Below, one piece after another: positions 11,581 through 23,040 of a stretch of 64,000 bases of DNA; the stretch's first letter is position 1, and every line of letters begins with the position of its first letter. This DNA is from Cliona cf. orientalis (Eukaryota; Porifera; Demospongiae; Clionaida; Clionaidae), in contig OZ005692.1 in the NCBI GenBank assembly GCA_963930775.1, positions 3,458,135 through 3,522,134 of the forward strand, in the 5' to 3' direction. Both the position numbers and the translations under genes were made by a program. The notes beneath the pieces were generated by a model that had not been told where the DNA came from, made no database searches, and saw only the letters and a list, made by a program, of their open reading frames with translations.

Positions 11581-12665
11581 GGGTGTCTCTATTCACTGGA
11601 ATGGACTACTGGACTGGATTACTGGACTGGACTACTGGACTCGCCTTTGACACCAAAACAATAGCTAGAACGGCCATAGAGTTTGGTGTTTTAATAGATT
11701 AGTTGTGTCACTTTTATTGGTTGGTGAACTATGCACAGGTGGTGGAGAGCTATGGACAAACCAGGCAGTGGTGCAAACGTACTGATCTGAAACTGAACCG
11801 TCACTCAGGGGCAGATCTATAGAATTTTCAATTGATGGGGTTGTATATGCACACGGATATATGCAAATATGGAATCAGCTACACAGAATGTGTACAAAGT
11901 TAGCCACTATTTTGTGGGGAGAGACCTTGTCTTAGGAACTAATCCACACAGTTGTAGGAACTTATGGAAATTATCAGTTTATACCCAACACCTGCATTAT
12001 AGTTTAGTCCCCAGTCTGTTAACTTAATTAACTGTAAATGTTTTATTTACATTAATAAATCTTTGTACCGGATACAGGACTGGCCAATGTGGAGTAGTTA
12101 GTACAAATCATCAGTAAACACGTCACGTCTGTGCCTGTGAGACTGGGGGCAGTATAGTTATCACCTCACCTATCTATTTACTGTCCCCTGTCGCGGAGGC
12201 ACAGATGTATTTTGGCAAAATCAGAATGTAACCCCAGCATGCACCTCCCCCCTCTCCCCTGTCACTGGTCGCTACATATCAAAAATTAGTTTTTGCGGCG
12301 TTCTAAAACTCTGTTGCATCATGCAGTAATTCTAAAAAATGGCACATTAATTTAATCTGTGCATGGTGGATGATGAAAGGGAATTCACTACCACAACCTT
12401 GTTCAGGTGGCTTGTGCATGTCAATAATTATTATGCCAACATTTAGCTACGTAAACAAATTATTGTTCTGAATTTGTTCATAACCTATCTCGCCACCTCC
12501 ACTGCTTGTGGATAGTTCACCAACAAGAGTGACAGGGCTGCTCTAAATACCCATAGTTGGCTCATACTATGGCTATTTTAATGATGCTTTTAGGGTCAAA
12601 GGTGAGTCCAGTAGTCCAGTCCAGTAATCCAGTCCAGTAGTCCAGTCCAGTGAATAGTGACACCC
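11581..12665. mobile_element. Non-autonomous Mutator-type element, 9-bp target duplication
   Basis: GATCTTCTG stands outside both ends (11572-11580 and 12666-12674). The ends are inverted: GGGTGTCTCTATTCACTGGA on the left and GGGTGTCACTATTCACTGGA (complement) on the right. The arms continue for about 80 bp as tandem GGACTACTGGACTGGATTAC-like decamers. The 1085-bp interior shows no transposase. The 9-bp duplication points to the Mutator superfamily, as for the element at 4169. Confidence 0.85.
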
Positions 12666-12698
12666 GATCTTCTGTTTAAAATTGACAATCAAACTAAA

Positions 12699-12974
12699 GA
12701 AAGGGTCTGGTGACTTTGGGCAAAAAGATTGGTCCAGTCAGTGACGACCCACAGAGGAATTTGTGTGTCCCAATCAGATCGCAGCTTTAGCCCTGTCATA
12801 TGACTCGCTGGCCACAGGGCCCATTGCCTGCTGTAGCTACAAATTTGAATCACCTAGCTACACAGCCTTACTGAGCAATCAAATCTAGGGTTATTTTAAG
12901 AACACCCATGTCGGCACTAGCTCAGAGCCGGCCAAACCTAAAAGAAAATGATCCAAAGCTACCAGACCCTTTCC
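12699..12974. mobile_element. Short inverted-repeat element
   Basis: Left end AAAGGGTCTGGTGACTTTGG and right end CCAAAGCTACCAGACCCTTT are inverted over about 20 bp with two mismatches, 276 bp apart in all. No target duplication is evident. It lies 25 bp beyond the duplication of the Mutator-type element. Confidence 0.65.
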
Positions 12975-13347
12975 CCTCATTTTAATGGTGCATGGGGTCT
13001 GGGGACAAGCTTAGACTAAGTCATAGACCCTGACTAGAGCTCATAAAAGCTATAGCTATATGTCGAAGATTGATTGTTGACACACCTGTCCTGTCAATCA
13101 GTTTGTTGCTGTTGCACGGTCTTGCTACCTTTGCAAAGAGGAAAGACAAGATTAATTTTAAGTGAGGTGACACACATACATTTACTCAAAATTGCATACC
13201 AAGCGGTAAATAGAATGGAAATACACAGGGATTACACACTTTAGTACACTACATGACATTGTACATCTACTGAGCTCGAGATGAGTGTTTAAGATAATTT
13301 AATTTTAATTAGTACTTAGTTCCATATTAGAGTAACTTTGTTATTAT
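12975..13347. other. Spacer downstream of the collagen pseudogene
   Basis: No exon or repeat was recognised. It should include the 3' untranslated region of the minus-strand collagen copy. I see no unmistakable polyadenylation signal. Confidence 0.4.
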
Positions 13348-14318
13348 TTACTTAGTGCACACAACACAGGAGAGGGCTCTGTCATTCTCATAAGGTGGAC
13401 AATCAAATCCATGACAGGTGGATGCCACATAGTAAATCACAGCACCATTTTCATTGCCAGTGCTACCCATATTCTCTGAATTGATATCCACACAATTATA
13501 CGAAGACCGATAATGCCCCTCGTGCTCTGTTGTCAAGTACCCGTAATATTCACGAGTCCAGCCAGTCGGACAATTTATTTTAGCAGGGATCACATTCACT
13601 GTGCTTCTGGTCGGAACGTAGCATGAAGCACAGGGTACATTGTGATTAGCAAGGTTAGCAAGTGGACTTGAGCGGAAAAATTCATATTCGGTTCCAAACA
13701 TTCGGGGAATTCCTCCTAAGGTGGTACCTATTCTAGATGTACCGCTGAGGTATTCTGGAGTTTCTGGCAGACAAAGTATCTCACCACCACCTCCTTGTAT
13801 GTTGTAGAATGTCCCACCTGCTCTTCCAGCATACAACATTTCAGTTCCAGGGGTTTGTGGGCAAGTGGGCTTCCCCCATCGGATGTATGTCGCACCAGTT
13901 GTGTCTATGGGTAGGAAAGGATCATCAATTGCAAGGAATAATAACTCTACTATAGTGATTATAGTCACAAAAATTAATATTACTATGGATTATAGCTGCA
14001 ATTGTACTTTCAGTCTGTAATCGGTACTCTTAATTACTTCAGCCTAGCTAGGGCAAAATTAATTATGTAACTATTACAGAGGTCTCACTGACTTACAGTT
14101 AGCTTCAGCGACGGCTCTTGCAACCTTCATTTCGATGTACCTGTCGAGGGCTTGAACACTGTTGAATATTATTGACAGTTGCATCCTTCACCACATGTGT
14201 CAGAGCTGGTATCTTGTGCAGATACGTATGGAAGCCGAGAAGGGCAATTTCCTTCGATTCCGCAACCCGCAACCCGCATCCCGCACCTTGCGGGATGCGG
14301 GATGCGGGATGCGGAGCT

Positions 14319-14351
<33 letters not shown>

Positions 14352-14492
14352 AAGTAAACTTTTATGTAATACTCTGTGAGTGTCCAGCTATAACGTATGG
14401 CGGATAGCTATAGCTGGTTAAATTTATCGATGAGAGCTACTGTTTTGTGCTGGAGCTATAAATGTAATAAAAGCTATAAAAGTTAACCTTGC

Positions 14493-14526
<34 letters not shown>

Positions 14527-15005
14527 AGCTCCGCATCCCGCATCCCGCAAGGTTAACTTTTATATAATACTCTGTGAGTGTCCAGCTGTAACGTATGGCG
14601 GATAGCTATAGCTGGTTAAATTTATCGATGAGAGCTACGGTTTTGTGCTGGAGCTACGAAGGTCCATTAATAATATTAGTGGCGATTAATGCCTCTATAG
14701 CATTAAGTATTGTCACGATACAGGACGGCCATTCAGAGGGGCGTGGCTAAAAGATCGTGAAGGCACAGCTAACTTTTCAGTGCTAGAATAGCACATGAAA
14801 GTGATCGATAATCACTACTATAGCTAGCTATAGCTATCATCCAGCAGACGGCTGTGCCGTCTGTATCGGCGATTACGTCATCTGTTTATCGTTGGCACAG
14901 CACCACGCCCTTGGCTTATTAATTACTATTAGCTACGACCGTCTAAAGTTTATACTCCTGAAGTCAGACATATAATATACACTAGCTACGTAGCTCGAGC
15001 TTGAG

Positions 15006-15039
<34 letters not shown>

Positions 15040-15068
15040 CTCCGCATCCCGCATCCCGCATCCCGCAA

Positions 15069-15109
<41 letters not shown>

Positions 15110-15629
15110 GCTCGAGCTAGCTAGTGTGACTTCAGGAGTATAATTTTCAGACGGTCATATTGCTGTAGCTAGCTATAAGCTAGTGGTTGGGCTGACAGCA
15201 AGTATATAGGCTTAGTAGCTAATAGTAATTAATAAGCCAAGGGCGTGGTGCTGTGCCAACGATAAACAGATGACGTAATCGCCGATACAGACCTCTGGTC
15301 AGGGCAGAAAGCATAGACTAGACACCTCAAGTAGCTACGCCGTCTGCTGGATGATAGCTTTATAGTAGTGATTATCGATCATACACTTTCATGTAGATTC
15401 TAGCACTGAAAAGTTAGCTGTGCCTTCACGATCTTTTAGCCACGCCCCTCTGAATGGCCGTCGTGACAATACTTAATGCTATAGAGGCATTAATCGCCAC
15501 TAATATTATTAATGGACCTTCGTAGCTCCAGCACAAAACCGTAGCTCTCATCAATAAATTTGACCAGCTATAGCTATCCGCCATACGTTATAGCTGGACA
15601 CTCACAGAGTATTATATAAAAGTTTACTT

Positions 15630-15662
<33 letters not shown>

Positions 15663-15834
15663 AGCTCCGCATCCCGCATCCCGCATCCCGCATGCAAGGT
15701 TAACTTTTATAGCTTTTATTACATTTATAGCTCCAGCACAAAACAGTAGCTCTCATCGATAAATTTAACCAGCTATAGCTATCCGCCATACGTTATAGCT
15801 GGACACTCACAGAGCATTATATAAAAGTTAACTT

Positions 15835-15867
<33 letters not shown>

Positions 15868-16018
15868 AGCTCCGCATCCCGCATCCCGCATCCCGCAAGG
15901 TGCGGGATGCGGGTTGCGGGTTGCGGAATCGAACGAAATTGCCCTTCTCGGCTTCCATAGATACGCTTCCCAGAAAAATGAGCACCACAGTACTGTATAC
16001 CAGTTTAAAAGTACACAT
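13348..16018 (-). pseudogene. Spongin short-chain collagen C4-like gene, copy 1, disrupted
   Basis: The C-terminal exon (13348 to about 13940) is fully open and carries the sponge collagen C4 domain: YIRWGKPTCPQTPGTEML, AGRAGGTFYN, NHNVPCASCYVP, GWTREYYGYLTTEHEGHYRS and a CVVCTK end. The signal-peptide exon is split. Its start (MCTFKLVYSTVVLIFLGSVS) is at 15960-16018 and its remainder at 14097-14226, separated by a 1733-bp hairpin element. The remainder is also damaged: after CGEGCNCQ the frame meets TAA, where copy 2 reads on. Two independent lesions in exon 1 beside an intact exon 2 suggest recent loss of function. Such proteins are secreted matrix components that form spongin-like fibres. 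No Gly-X-Y exon was seen near either copy. Confidence 0.85.
14227..15959. mobile_element. Giant hairpin (foldback) element with GCGGGAT clusters
   Basis: The element begins TATGGAAGCCGAGAAGGGCA and ends with its complement. GATACG is duplicated outside (14221-14226 and 15960-15965), and collagen copy 2 shows the unoccupied order. Nearly the whole 1.7 kb is one inverted repeat. Five clusters of the heptamer GCGGGAT and its complement (about 14266-14352, 14494-14548, 15005-15111, 15631-15694 and 15836-15940) are mostly centred on GCGGAGCTCCGC. There is no coding capacity. The superfamily is unknown; 6-bp duplications are uncommon. A half copy lies at 32392-32782. Confidence 0.85.
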
Positions 16019-17262
16019 TCTGTTTCTGTGACTTTTCGTGCGATAGTACACTATTAGCTATTATGCATAGTAGTTTGTTCTAGTAACAGTATAATGTGCT
16101 ATTTATATATGCGTGTAAGTGCACCACAGATCCTCCCACTTTGTGCCAGCTCACATAAACAAAGGATGGAGGCGTGTCACAATAATGAATAATACATAAT
16201 AATTATTATTGTGCAATATCTGCCAGTCCGCACCATGAATTGACTATGTGCATATATCCAATCACCAACATTATTAATGATTAATCATAAGCTCTACACT
16301 AAATTTGCATAAAGTCCATATCTGGCAATTGTCCATGGCCAGGACATTTAGCTATAGCTATAATGTTCATGATATTGTTTAGATCACTGAACCACATCAG
16401 TTGATAAATTTGTCGAGAATTAGCTAACTGTCATAAGTATGTGCATGCGCTTAAGTGTGCGGTTACGTTAGAAGATGAATAATGAAGTCCAGTTGAAGTT
16501 GACAGAAACACGTCACGTAGCCTAATAATATTATTTGGTGTCCAATGATAGCAAAGGAACTAGAACTAAGTGCAAATGTCTGGTATTTGCATAAATCAGG
16601 TGGATGAACATTTTTGTCGACATCTCTAGCTCACACATGAAGATTAAATTTTGGTTATGCATACATGCATCAGTATATATTATATTTGACCAGAGCTATC
16701 AGTTAGCGCATGATTCTTAGAATGGTGATCATAATAATATCTATATACCCATACAGAAGCTTCTAGCAAGATCTTGTAAGAATCTTACACAATTCATGCA
16801 AGTTGTATCTTGCACCTACTTACCCTCAGAAATCTTGCAAGATTTTGCAGGATTTATGTATGGGCATCAAGAATCTTGCATTCTACAGCAAAATCTTGCA
16901 GTTAGATGACTTCAAAAATAAAGATGCAAGATTTCTTGCAAGACGTGTTAGGCATCTCACAAAATTTAATACTATGATTATTATACGTAGTAGCATGATG
17001 ACGATCTTTACCAAAAGATCGTATCCCGGGGCTCATTAGTATGGGCGACCCTTACCCATTAACGTTGTATAGTAGCATATAGCAACACATCATTTCATCA
17101 TCATCATCATAATCATGAATAATATTATAGTAATAGCAATAATTAACATTCTTGTAGTAAGTGAAGTAAAGAGTATACTCTTGGTGAAGTCCACACCAAA
17201 TTTTTGACATCATAGAATCCTACAATGCATGTAGTAGACGTAAATGAAATTGGCTATGTCTC

Positions 17263-17267
17263 TCTCG

Positions 17268-17308
<41 letters not shown>
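17263..17308. repeat. CT/CA microsatellite
   Basis: CTCTCTCTC is followed by about fourteen CA units. Copy B has a longer pure CA run at the same place (27653-27698). This is length variation between copies. Confidence 0.9.
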
Positions 17309-17316
<8 letters not shown>

Positions 17317-17852
17317 CACATGTCATGGATTATGGATAGGTCATCCTAATTCTTAATAATTATGATACCCTGGTCCTTTGCTTTGGCGTGGATCATTGCT
17401 CCAGGGTGCTACTTCTAGCCTCGGGCCTAGCACGAGAACAATCCCACTACAGCAGAGACAGTGACTGCAGGGGCATGGCACTAGCCAACTGAGGAAAGGC
17501 CGTGACTCCACACAGGCCACAGCCACATTCCCACCGACAATGGTCATGTCCACCCCAGCATGAGGCCAGGCCCCTATTTACAGTTGGGTTCGGGCTTAAG
17601 CAACTTAACAACTGCACCAAGTCCTCCCCCCCCCCCCCCCCCCATACACACACACAACAGTCACATCCCTTACCATAACAAATTGAGAAATCAAGTGGCT
17701 GAGCCTTAATCAATCTTGTCTCAGGACACCAATACCATGATCCTCACAAGCGTAATGCGTAATACTGTTATCTCAATCTCGTGGTACCTACAAGTAACAA
17801 CATCAGATCAAAATAAATAAATCTTATCTTAAGTTGTGATACAATTAGCATA

Positions 17853-19694
17853 CTGCTAAGTCGACCGACCAGTACTAGTGTGTCTCTGTATGTACGTAGC
17901 TGACCAGTGTAACTGCTGATGAACAGCTAAGTCGACTGACCAGTGTGTCATGTCCGTAACTAAACAGTGTAACTGCTGATAAACAGCTAAGTCGACTGAC
18001 CAGTGTGTCATGTCCGTAACTGAACAGTGTAACTGCTGATAAGCAGCTAAGTCGACTGACCAGTGTGTCTCTGTATGTCCGTAACTGAACAGTGTAACTG
18101 CTGATAAACAGCTAAGTCGACTGACCAGTGTGTCATGTCCGTAACTGAACAGTGTAACTGCTGATAAACAGCTAAGTCGACTGAACAGTGTGTCATGTCC
18201 GTAACTGAACAGTGTAACTGCTGATAAACAGCTAAGTCGACTGAACAGTGTGTCATGTCCGTAACTGAACAGTGTAACTGCTGATAAACAGCTAAGTCGA
18301 CTGAACAGTGTGTCATGTCCGTAACTGAACAGTGTAACTGCTGATAAACAGCTAAGTCGACTGAACAGTGTGTCATGTCCGTAACTGAACAGTGTAACTG
18401 CTGATAAACAGCTAAGTCGACTGACCAGTGTGTCTCTGTATGTCCGTAACTGAACAGTGTAACTACTGATAAACAGCTAACCAGTGTGTCTCTGTATGTA
18501 CGTAACTGAACAGTGTAACTGCTGATAAACAGCTAACCAGTGTGTCTCTGTATGTACGTAACTGAACAGTGTAACTGCTGATAAACAGCTAAGTCGACTG
18601 AACAGTGTGTCATGTCCGTAACTGAACAGTGTAACTGCTGATAAACAGCTAAGTCGACTGACCAGTGTGTCTCTGTATGTCCGTAACTGAACAGTGTAAC
18701 TGCTGATAAACAGCTAAGTCGACTGACCAGTGTATCTCTGTATGTCCGTAACTGAACAGTGTAACTGCTGATAAACAGCTAAGTCGACTGACCAGTGTGT
18801 CTCTGTATGTACGTAACTGAACAGTGTAACTGCAGATAAACAGCTAAGTCGACTGAACAGTGTGTCATGTCCGTAACTGAACAGTGTAACTGCTGATAAA
18901 CAGCTAAGTCGACTGACCAGTGTGTCTCTGTATGTCCGTAACTGAACAGTGTAACTGCTGATAAACAGCTAAGTCGACTGACCAGTGTGTCTCTGTATGT
19001 CCGTAACTGAACAGTGTAACTGCTGATAAACAGCTAAGTCGACTGACCAGTGTGTCTCTGTATGTACGTAACTGAACAGTGTAACTGCAGATAAACAGCT
19101 AAGTCGACTGAACAGTGTGTCATGTCCGTAACTGAACAGTGTAACTGCTGATAAACAGCTAAGTCGACTGACCAGTGTGTCATGTCCGTAACTGAACAGT
19201 GTAACTGCTGATAAACAGCTAAGTCGACTGAACAGTGTGTTATGTCCGTAACTGACCAGTGTAACTGCTGATAAACAGCTAAGTCGACTGACCAGTGTGT
19301 CTCTGTATGTCCGTAACTGAACAGTGTAACTGCTGATAAACAGCTAACCAGTGTGTCTCTGTATGTACGTAACTGAACAGTGTAACTGCTGATAAACAGC
19401 TAAGTCGACTGAACAGTGTGTCATGTCCGTAACTGAACAGTGTAACTGCTGATAAACAGCTAAGTCGACTGAACAGTGTGTCATGTCTGTAACTGAACAG
19501 TGTAACTGCTGATAAACAGCTAAGTCGACTGAACAGTGTGTCATGTCCGCAACTGAACAGTGTAACTGCTGATAAACAGCTAAGTCGACTGACCAGTGTG
19601 TCTCTGTATGTCCGTAACTGAACAGTGTAACTGCTGATAAACAGCTAAGTCGACTGACCAGTGTGTCTCTGTATGTACGTAACTGACCAGTGTA
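17853..19694. repeat. 60-65-bp minisatellite in element A, about 29 units
   Basis: The unit runs GTGTCATGTCCGTAACTGAA, CAGTGTAACTGCTGATAAAC, AGCTAAGTCGACTGAACA. Some units replace TCATG with TCTCTGTATG, and others lack the AAGTCGACTG block. Because 60 is a multiple of three, some frames stay open and give a 20-residue repeat on the minus strand (MTHCSVDLAVYQQLHCSVTD). I regard that as a by-product of the period. Confidence 0.95.
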
Positions 19695-21119
19695 TTAAAC
19701 GCTGGTCCCAGGCTGCTACGAAGTTTAGCCAGAGTGATTGTTTATTGTATTTACTCCCTGCAGTCACAACTTATCTGTCTTAAAAAGATTTCCATTCTGA
19801 AGATATAATAAACTTTCTATAGCATCTAGTTCAGATACCTGACAGAGAAGGAGAGAGAGATATAGATCTATAATATTTATATGTACATGTATTATTATTA
19901 TTAGTGCCTGTATTTACCGAAAGGAGGTGTGGTCAACTCGATCTAGTTCGAAGGAGTGTATCTCTAAGAGGACACGGGTCGTTTGTCATCGTTCAGTTTG
20001 CAGGCTCTTCTCCTGGTGAGCATCAAAGACAAGAATGAACACGAAGTCAGCTCTGCTCGAGCGAATGCTCGCACTAGTATCCCGCCACGACCGCGCTCTG
20101 CTTGCATTTGATTGGTCGTTTCAAGTCACATGATGCGCGGGCCGCCGTATCGCAGCTGAGTTTCAGTCAGAGTTTCAGTTGCCTGCAGCTGCACAGAAGA
20201 GCGAACTCTCACTGGGTATGAACTAAAGAAATAAAGAAATTTTCTACAGAAGCTCTATTGAAGAGTTACAGTTCGAGTCAGAAGAAGGTCTGGCAGAGTT
20301 TTGAACTTAATTGGTATGATATTTGATATGTATGGGAGAGCATAGCTAAAGGTGCTAGCCGCTATCTAATACCAGGGGCAATCCACTTTAATTTTGTCAA
20401 CTTTTGCTGCACCTATTCTACATTGACGGTAAATACCTCTTTCCTTCATAATTCAGTTCTGAAAGAGAGGGTAGCCACCAGACTGAGGACACTATAAGAG
20501 CTAGCTATGCAATTCTGGACAAACACAATGTCATGACAGTTGGACTTTTCTGCTGCATTTTAAGGTAATTTTGAATAATATAAAATTTCTAGTATTTATC
20601 ATATTTGGAGGGGCCAGGTGGTGAGTAGCCTCGTCCCCAGGCCTTCTGAGGAAAGGAAGACCTGCTAATATCCACTGCATGTGCATGCACTACGTTTTCC
20701 ATATATCTAATTTACTGTAAAATTAAAGTGTCCGTAAACTAATTCCTACCACGTGCTAACAAGTGAAACGGTCCATTTGTCTAAAGAATACAGAATGACC
20801 TCCTGACCTTTGTACTAGCGACTGTGGTGCTGTTCAGGCCTTTCCTTCCCCCCCCCCCCCCCCCCCCCCCCCACCCCCAGAAGGCCTGGGAAGGAGATTA
20901 GGTGGTGAGGGGCATCCCACTTTATTTATTATTTTGCTTCCGGAGCAAATTCCTTCACTTGCCCAATGTTTTCCTGCAGTCTTATTTGCAGTCTATACCT
21001 GGTATGTGTTTCATGTGCATCCTGCTGTTGCTTGCAAAGTGCAAGTGAACACTCTTTGAACAATAGATCATTGCAGTGAATGGTGACAATGACTCTCACT
21101 TGTGTGCATGAGCAGAAAG
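19695..21119. other. Interior of element A without recognised genes
   Basis: The stretch is nearly identical to element B apart from the TTAA insertion missing here. It contains a GC-rich patch (about 20040-20220) with TGATTGGTCG and TCACATGATGCGCGGGCCGC, which could be promoter-like, and a pure C tract near 20848-20871. No open exon with good splice sites was found. TTAA at 20307-20310 is the unoccupied site matching the insertion at 29919 in copy B. Confidence 0.5.
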
Positions 21120-21121
21120 TA

Positions 21122-21318
21122 CTGTATAGCGGGAAACTTTCGAGGGAGAAAACTTTCACGAATTTCGCGATTTTTCAGCCATCCGCGAAAGTTTTCTCCA
21201 CGAAATTCTAGGCATGCCACACCCATTATGCTACCATTCCACAAAAGTTTTCTCCGTGAAAAGCTCCTTTCTACCGATCCGCGAAAGTTTTTTCCCTCAA
21301 AAATTTCCCGCTATATGG
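21122..21318. mobile_element. TA-target MITE, CTGTATAGCGGGAAA ends (copy in A)
   Basis: The ends CTGTATAGCGGGAAACTTTC and TTTCCCGCTATATGG are inverted and flanked by TA. The interior alternates GAAAGTTTTCTCC and its complement. Relatives lie at 31703-31843 (shorter by an internal block) and 35283-35479. Confidence 0.8.
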
Positions 21319-21849
21319 TATGTGGTCGGCTAGAGCTGTGGTTGATAGTTACAGGTGTGCATGACCAACGCTAAATGCCTTAGTGGCCAGTCAACCCTCA
21401 GCTTCTCCTCCCCCTCTAGATTCAATGTAAATTCAATTACTATTATTGTATATTGAACTTTGACCCGTAATACAAACATATGGGAAATGCGTGGGCGGAA
21501 ACACGTATGATAATTTTCCATATCAGTCGTGTTCGTCACATGCAAAATCCGTATCAGTCATGTTCGTCACATGATCGCCATATATACAGTGTTGAAACGT
21601 TGAACAATGGTTGAACGTTGAGCGCCAGAGAAGAAAGTAAGTTGCTGCTATATCAGTCATTTTTGTTGCCCGAGTTAGATAAATGAGCCACGGTGCCGCT
21701 GCCCTTACCTTACTTAGCTATACGCCTTAGTCTTCGGTGCCTGAAATGACGGCGGCCATCGCCAAAACGTAGCAGTCCCTTCTTAGCTTTGCCGCTTGAG
21801 CTACTAAAGCTCCATTACAGAATAGGCTTCTTAAATATACGATAAATAC

Positions 21850-21995
21850 CTTATTGCCATAGTAGAACGACGATACCTCGGAAATACCACTCGTTCATTG
21901 CCTTTTGCATTGTTACTCGTGCTTCGCACTCGTAACAATACGCGGCAATGAACTCGTGATATTTCCCGGTATCGTCGTTCTACTATGGCAATAAG
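21850..21995. mobile_element. 146-bp near-perfect hairpin
   Basis: CTTATTGCCATAGTAGAACG at the left is inverted at the right end (CGTTCTACTATGGCAATAAG), and the arms continue through the GATACC..CGGAAATA and TCATTGCC segments. It lies in a roughly 560-bp block present in element A and absent from B at the matching place (about 32270). Confidence 0.75.
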
Positions 21996-22106
21996 TATAT
22001 ATTATTGTGTTGCTTATAGGACCACTAATCAATTTATGCTTTAACTTTGTGCATGCATGTCACACCTCCTCCCACACCCACCCCCTCAGGCAGCCCATTG
22101 TCCCGT

Positions 22107-22107
<1 letters not shown>

Positions 22108-22139
<32 letters not shown>
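22108..22139. repeat. Poly-C tract longer than 30 bp
   Basis: An uninterrupted C run follows GTCCCGTTC. Other long C tracts lie near 17625-17643, 20848-20871, 31441-31460 and 55358-55377, several of them inside elements A and B. Exact lengths are unreliable in most sequencing data. Confidence 0.85.
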
Positions 22140-22141
<2 letters not shown>

Positions 22142-22353
22142 ATTTCAGACTAGATAAAATCATGAGTATTTCAAGCTCAATTTTGCCATGTTTGATGGTT
22201 TGGTTGCCGTTACAACTCAGCTACTAGTAGGGCCCTACATATCCATTGTAGCATATTAGATAATTATATGCACAGCTAGCTTTACCCTTATAATAGCTTT
22301 GGATGCCTCAACCACTCTCCAAGACCTATGGACCTATCATTACTATAATCGTA

Positions 22354-22662
22354 GACTAGCCTTGTACCCAGGCCTGGCAGGAGGAAGAAAGAGGGCTTGG
22401 TACTTATTGCATGCGCATGTGCCAACTACCCCAAGAAAACTTGGGGTGCCGCAAACAACTGTATGCTTTTTCGCTCTCCTCCCGTGCGTAGGGTACGAAG
22501 CGATGTCACATTGGTGTAGCTTTGTACCCTATAGGCCGCAGCAAGAGGGCAATAAAGCATACATAGTACCCCAAGTTTTCTTGGGGTAGTTGGCGCATGG
22601 GTGTGCATTAGGTACCAGGTCCTTTCTCCTCCCCCTCAAAGTGCCTGGGTTCAACGCTAGTC
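22354..22662. mobile_element. Inverted-repeat element with GACTAGCCTTG ends
   Basis: The left end GACTAGCCTTGTACCCAGGC and right end GCCTGGGTTCAACGCTAGTC are inverted, and the inner arms ACTACCCCAAGAAAACTTGG also pair. In element B only the right part survives (about 32783-32846), next to the half copy of the hairpin element. Confidence 0.7.
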
Positions 22663-22930
22663 ATAAACCTAACAGAAGAGGTATAGGATACGACACAGAA
22701 TTTCTATTCAGTTCAGCCGTTAAATAATTATAGGAATTAACATTTTCATAGCACAATATACAATAGGTGATATTTCTACTTTTCTTGAAGTGTTGTGTTA
22801 TGTATCCCAGCATTCATCCCTGCACGCATGCACCTTACATATTAAAGCATACCTCGATGAAACACAATGTCATAATAATAAATTAAATAATATAATCATC
22901 TGATAATATTATTATTGTGTTATTATTCAG

Positions 22931-23040
22931 GTAGCTGATCTGGAGAACAAGCACCTTGAACCCCACAAGAATTTTCTGATAAACACTGGCTACCTGATTG
23001 TCTACTATAAACATATCAGTGACCACAAATGCACATTATA
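22931..23040 (+). CDS. Exon-like segment inside element A
   Basis: After TATTATTCAG the frame reads VADLENKHLEPHKNFLINTG and on to YLIVYY before a stop near 23040. Element B has the same frame at 33128 with only synonymous or small changes at its start. It could be a captured host exon. I do not recognise the protein and see no clear donor. Confidence 0.3.

Noticed and set aside
14105-14407. Several short frames rich in HPASRIPHPA-like repeats around the hairpin element
   Set aside because: They are translations of the GCGGGAT heptamer clusters in all frames.
17353-17713. Minus-strand frames with Cys-rich sequence (and twins at 27742-28075)
   Set aside because: They end on poly-C or simple-sequence borders, have no splice context or recognised domain, and differ in length between the two copies because of homopolymer changes.
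18047-19694. CRISPR-like array
   Set aside because: The units are directly adjacent variants with no unique spacers, in a eukaryotic context.
22299-22608. Open frames of 96 and 60 residues on opposite strands
   Set aside because: Both are translations of the arms of one inverted-repeat element (22354-22662), shown by the shared TTPRKLGV word on both strands.
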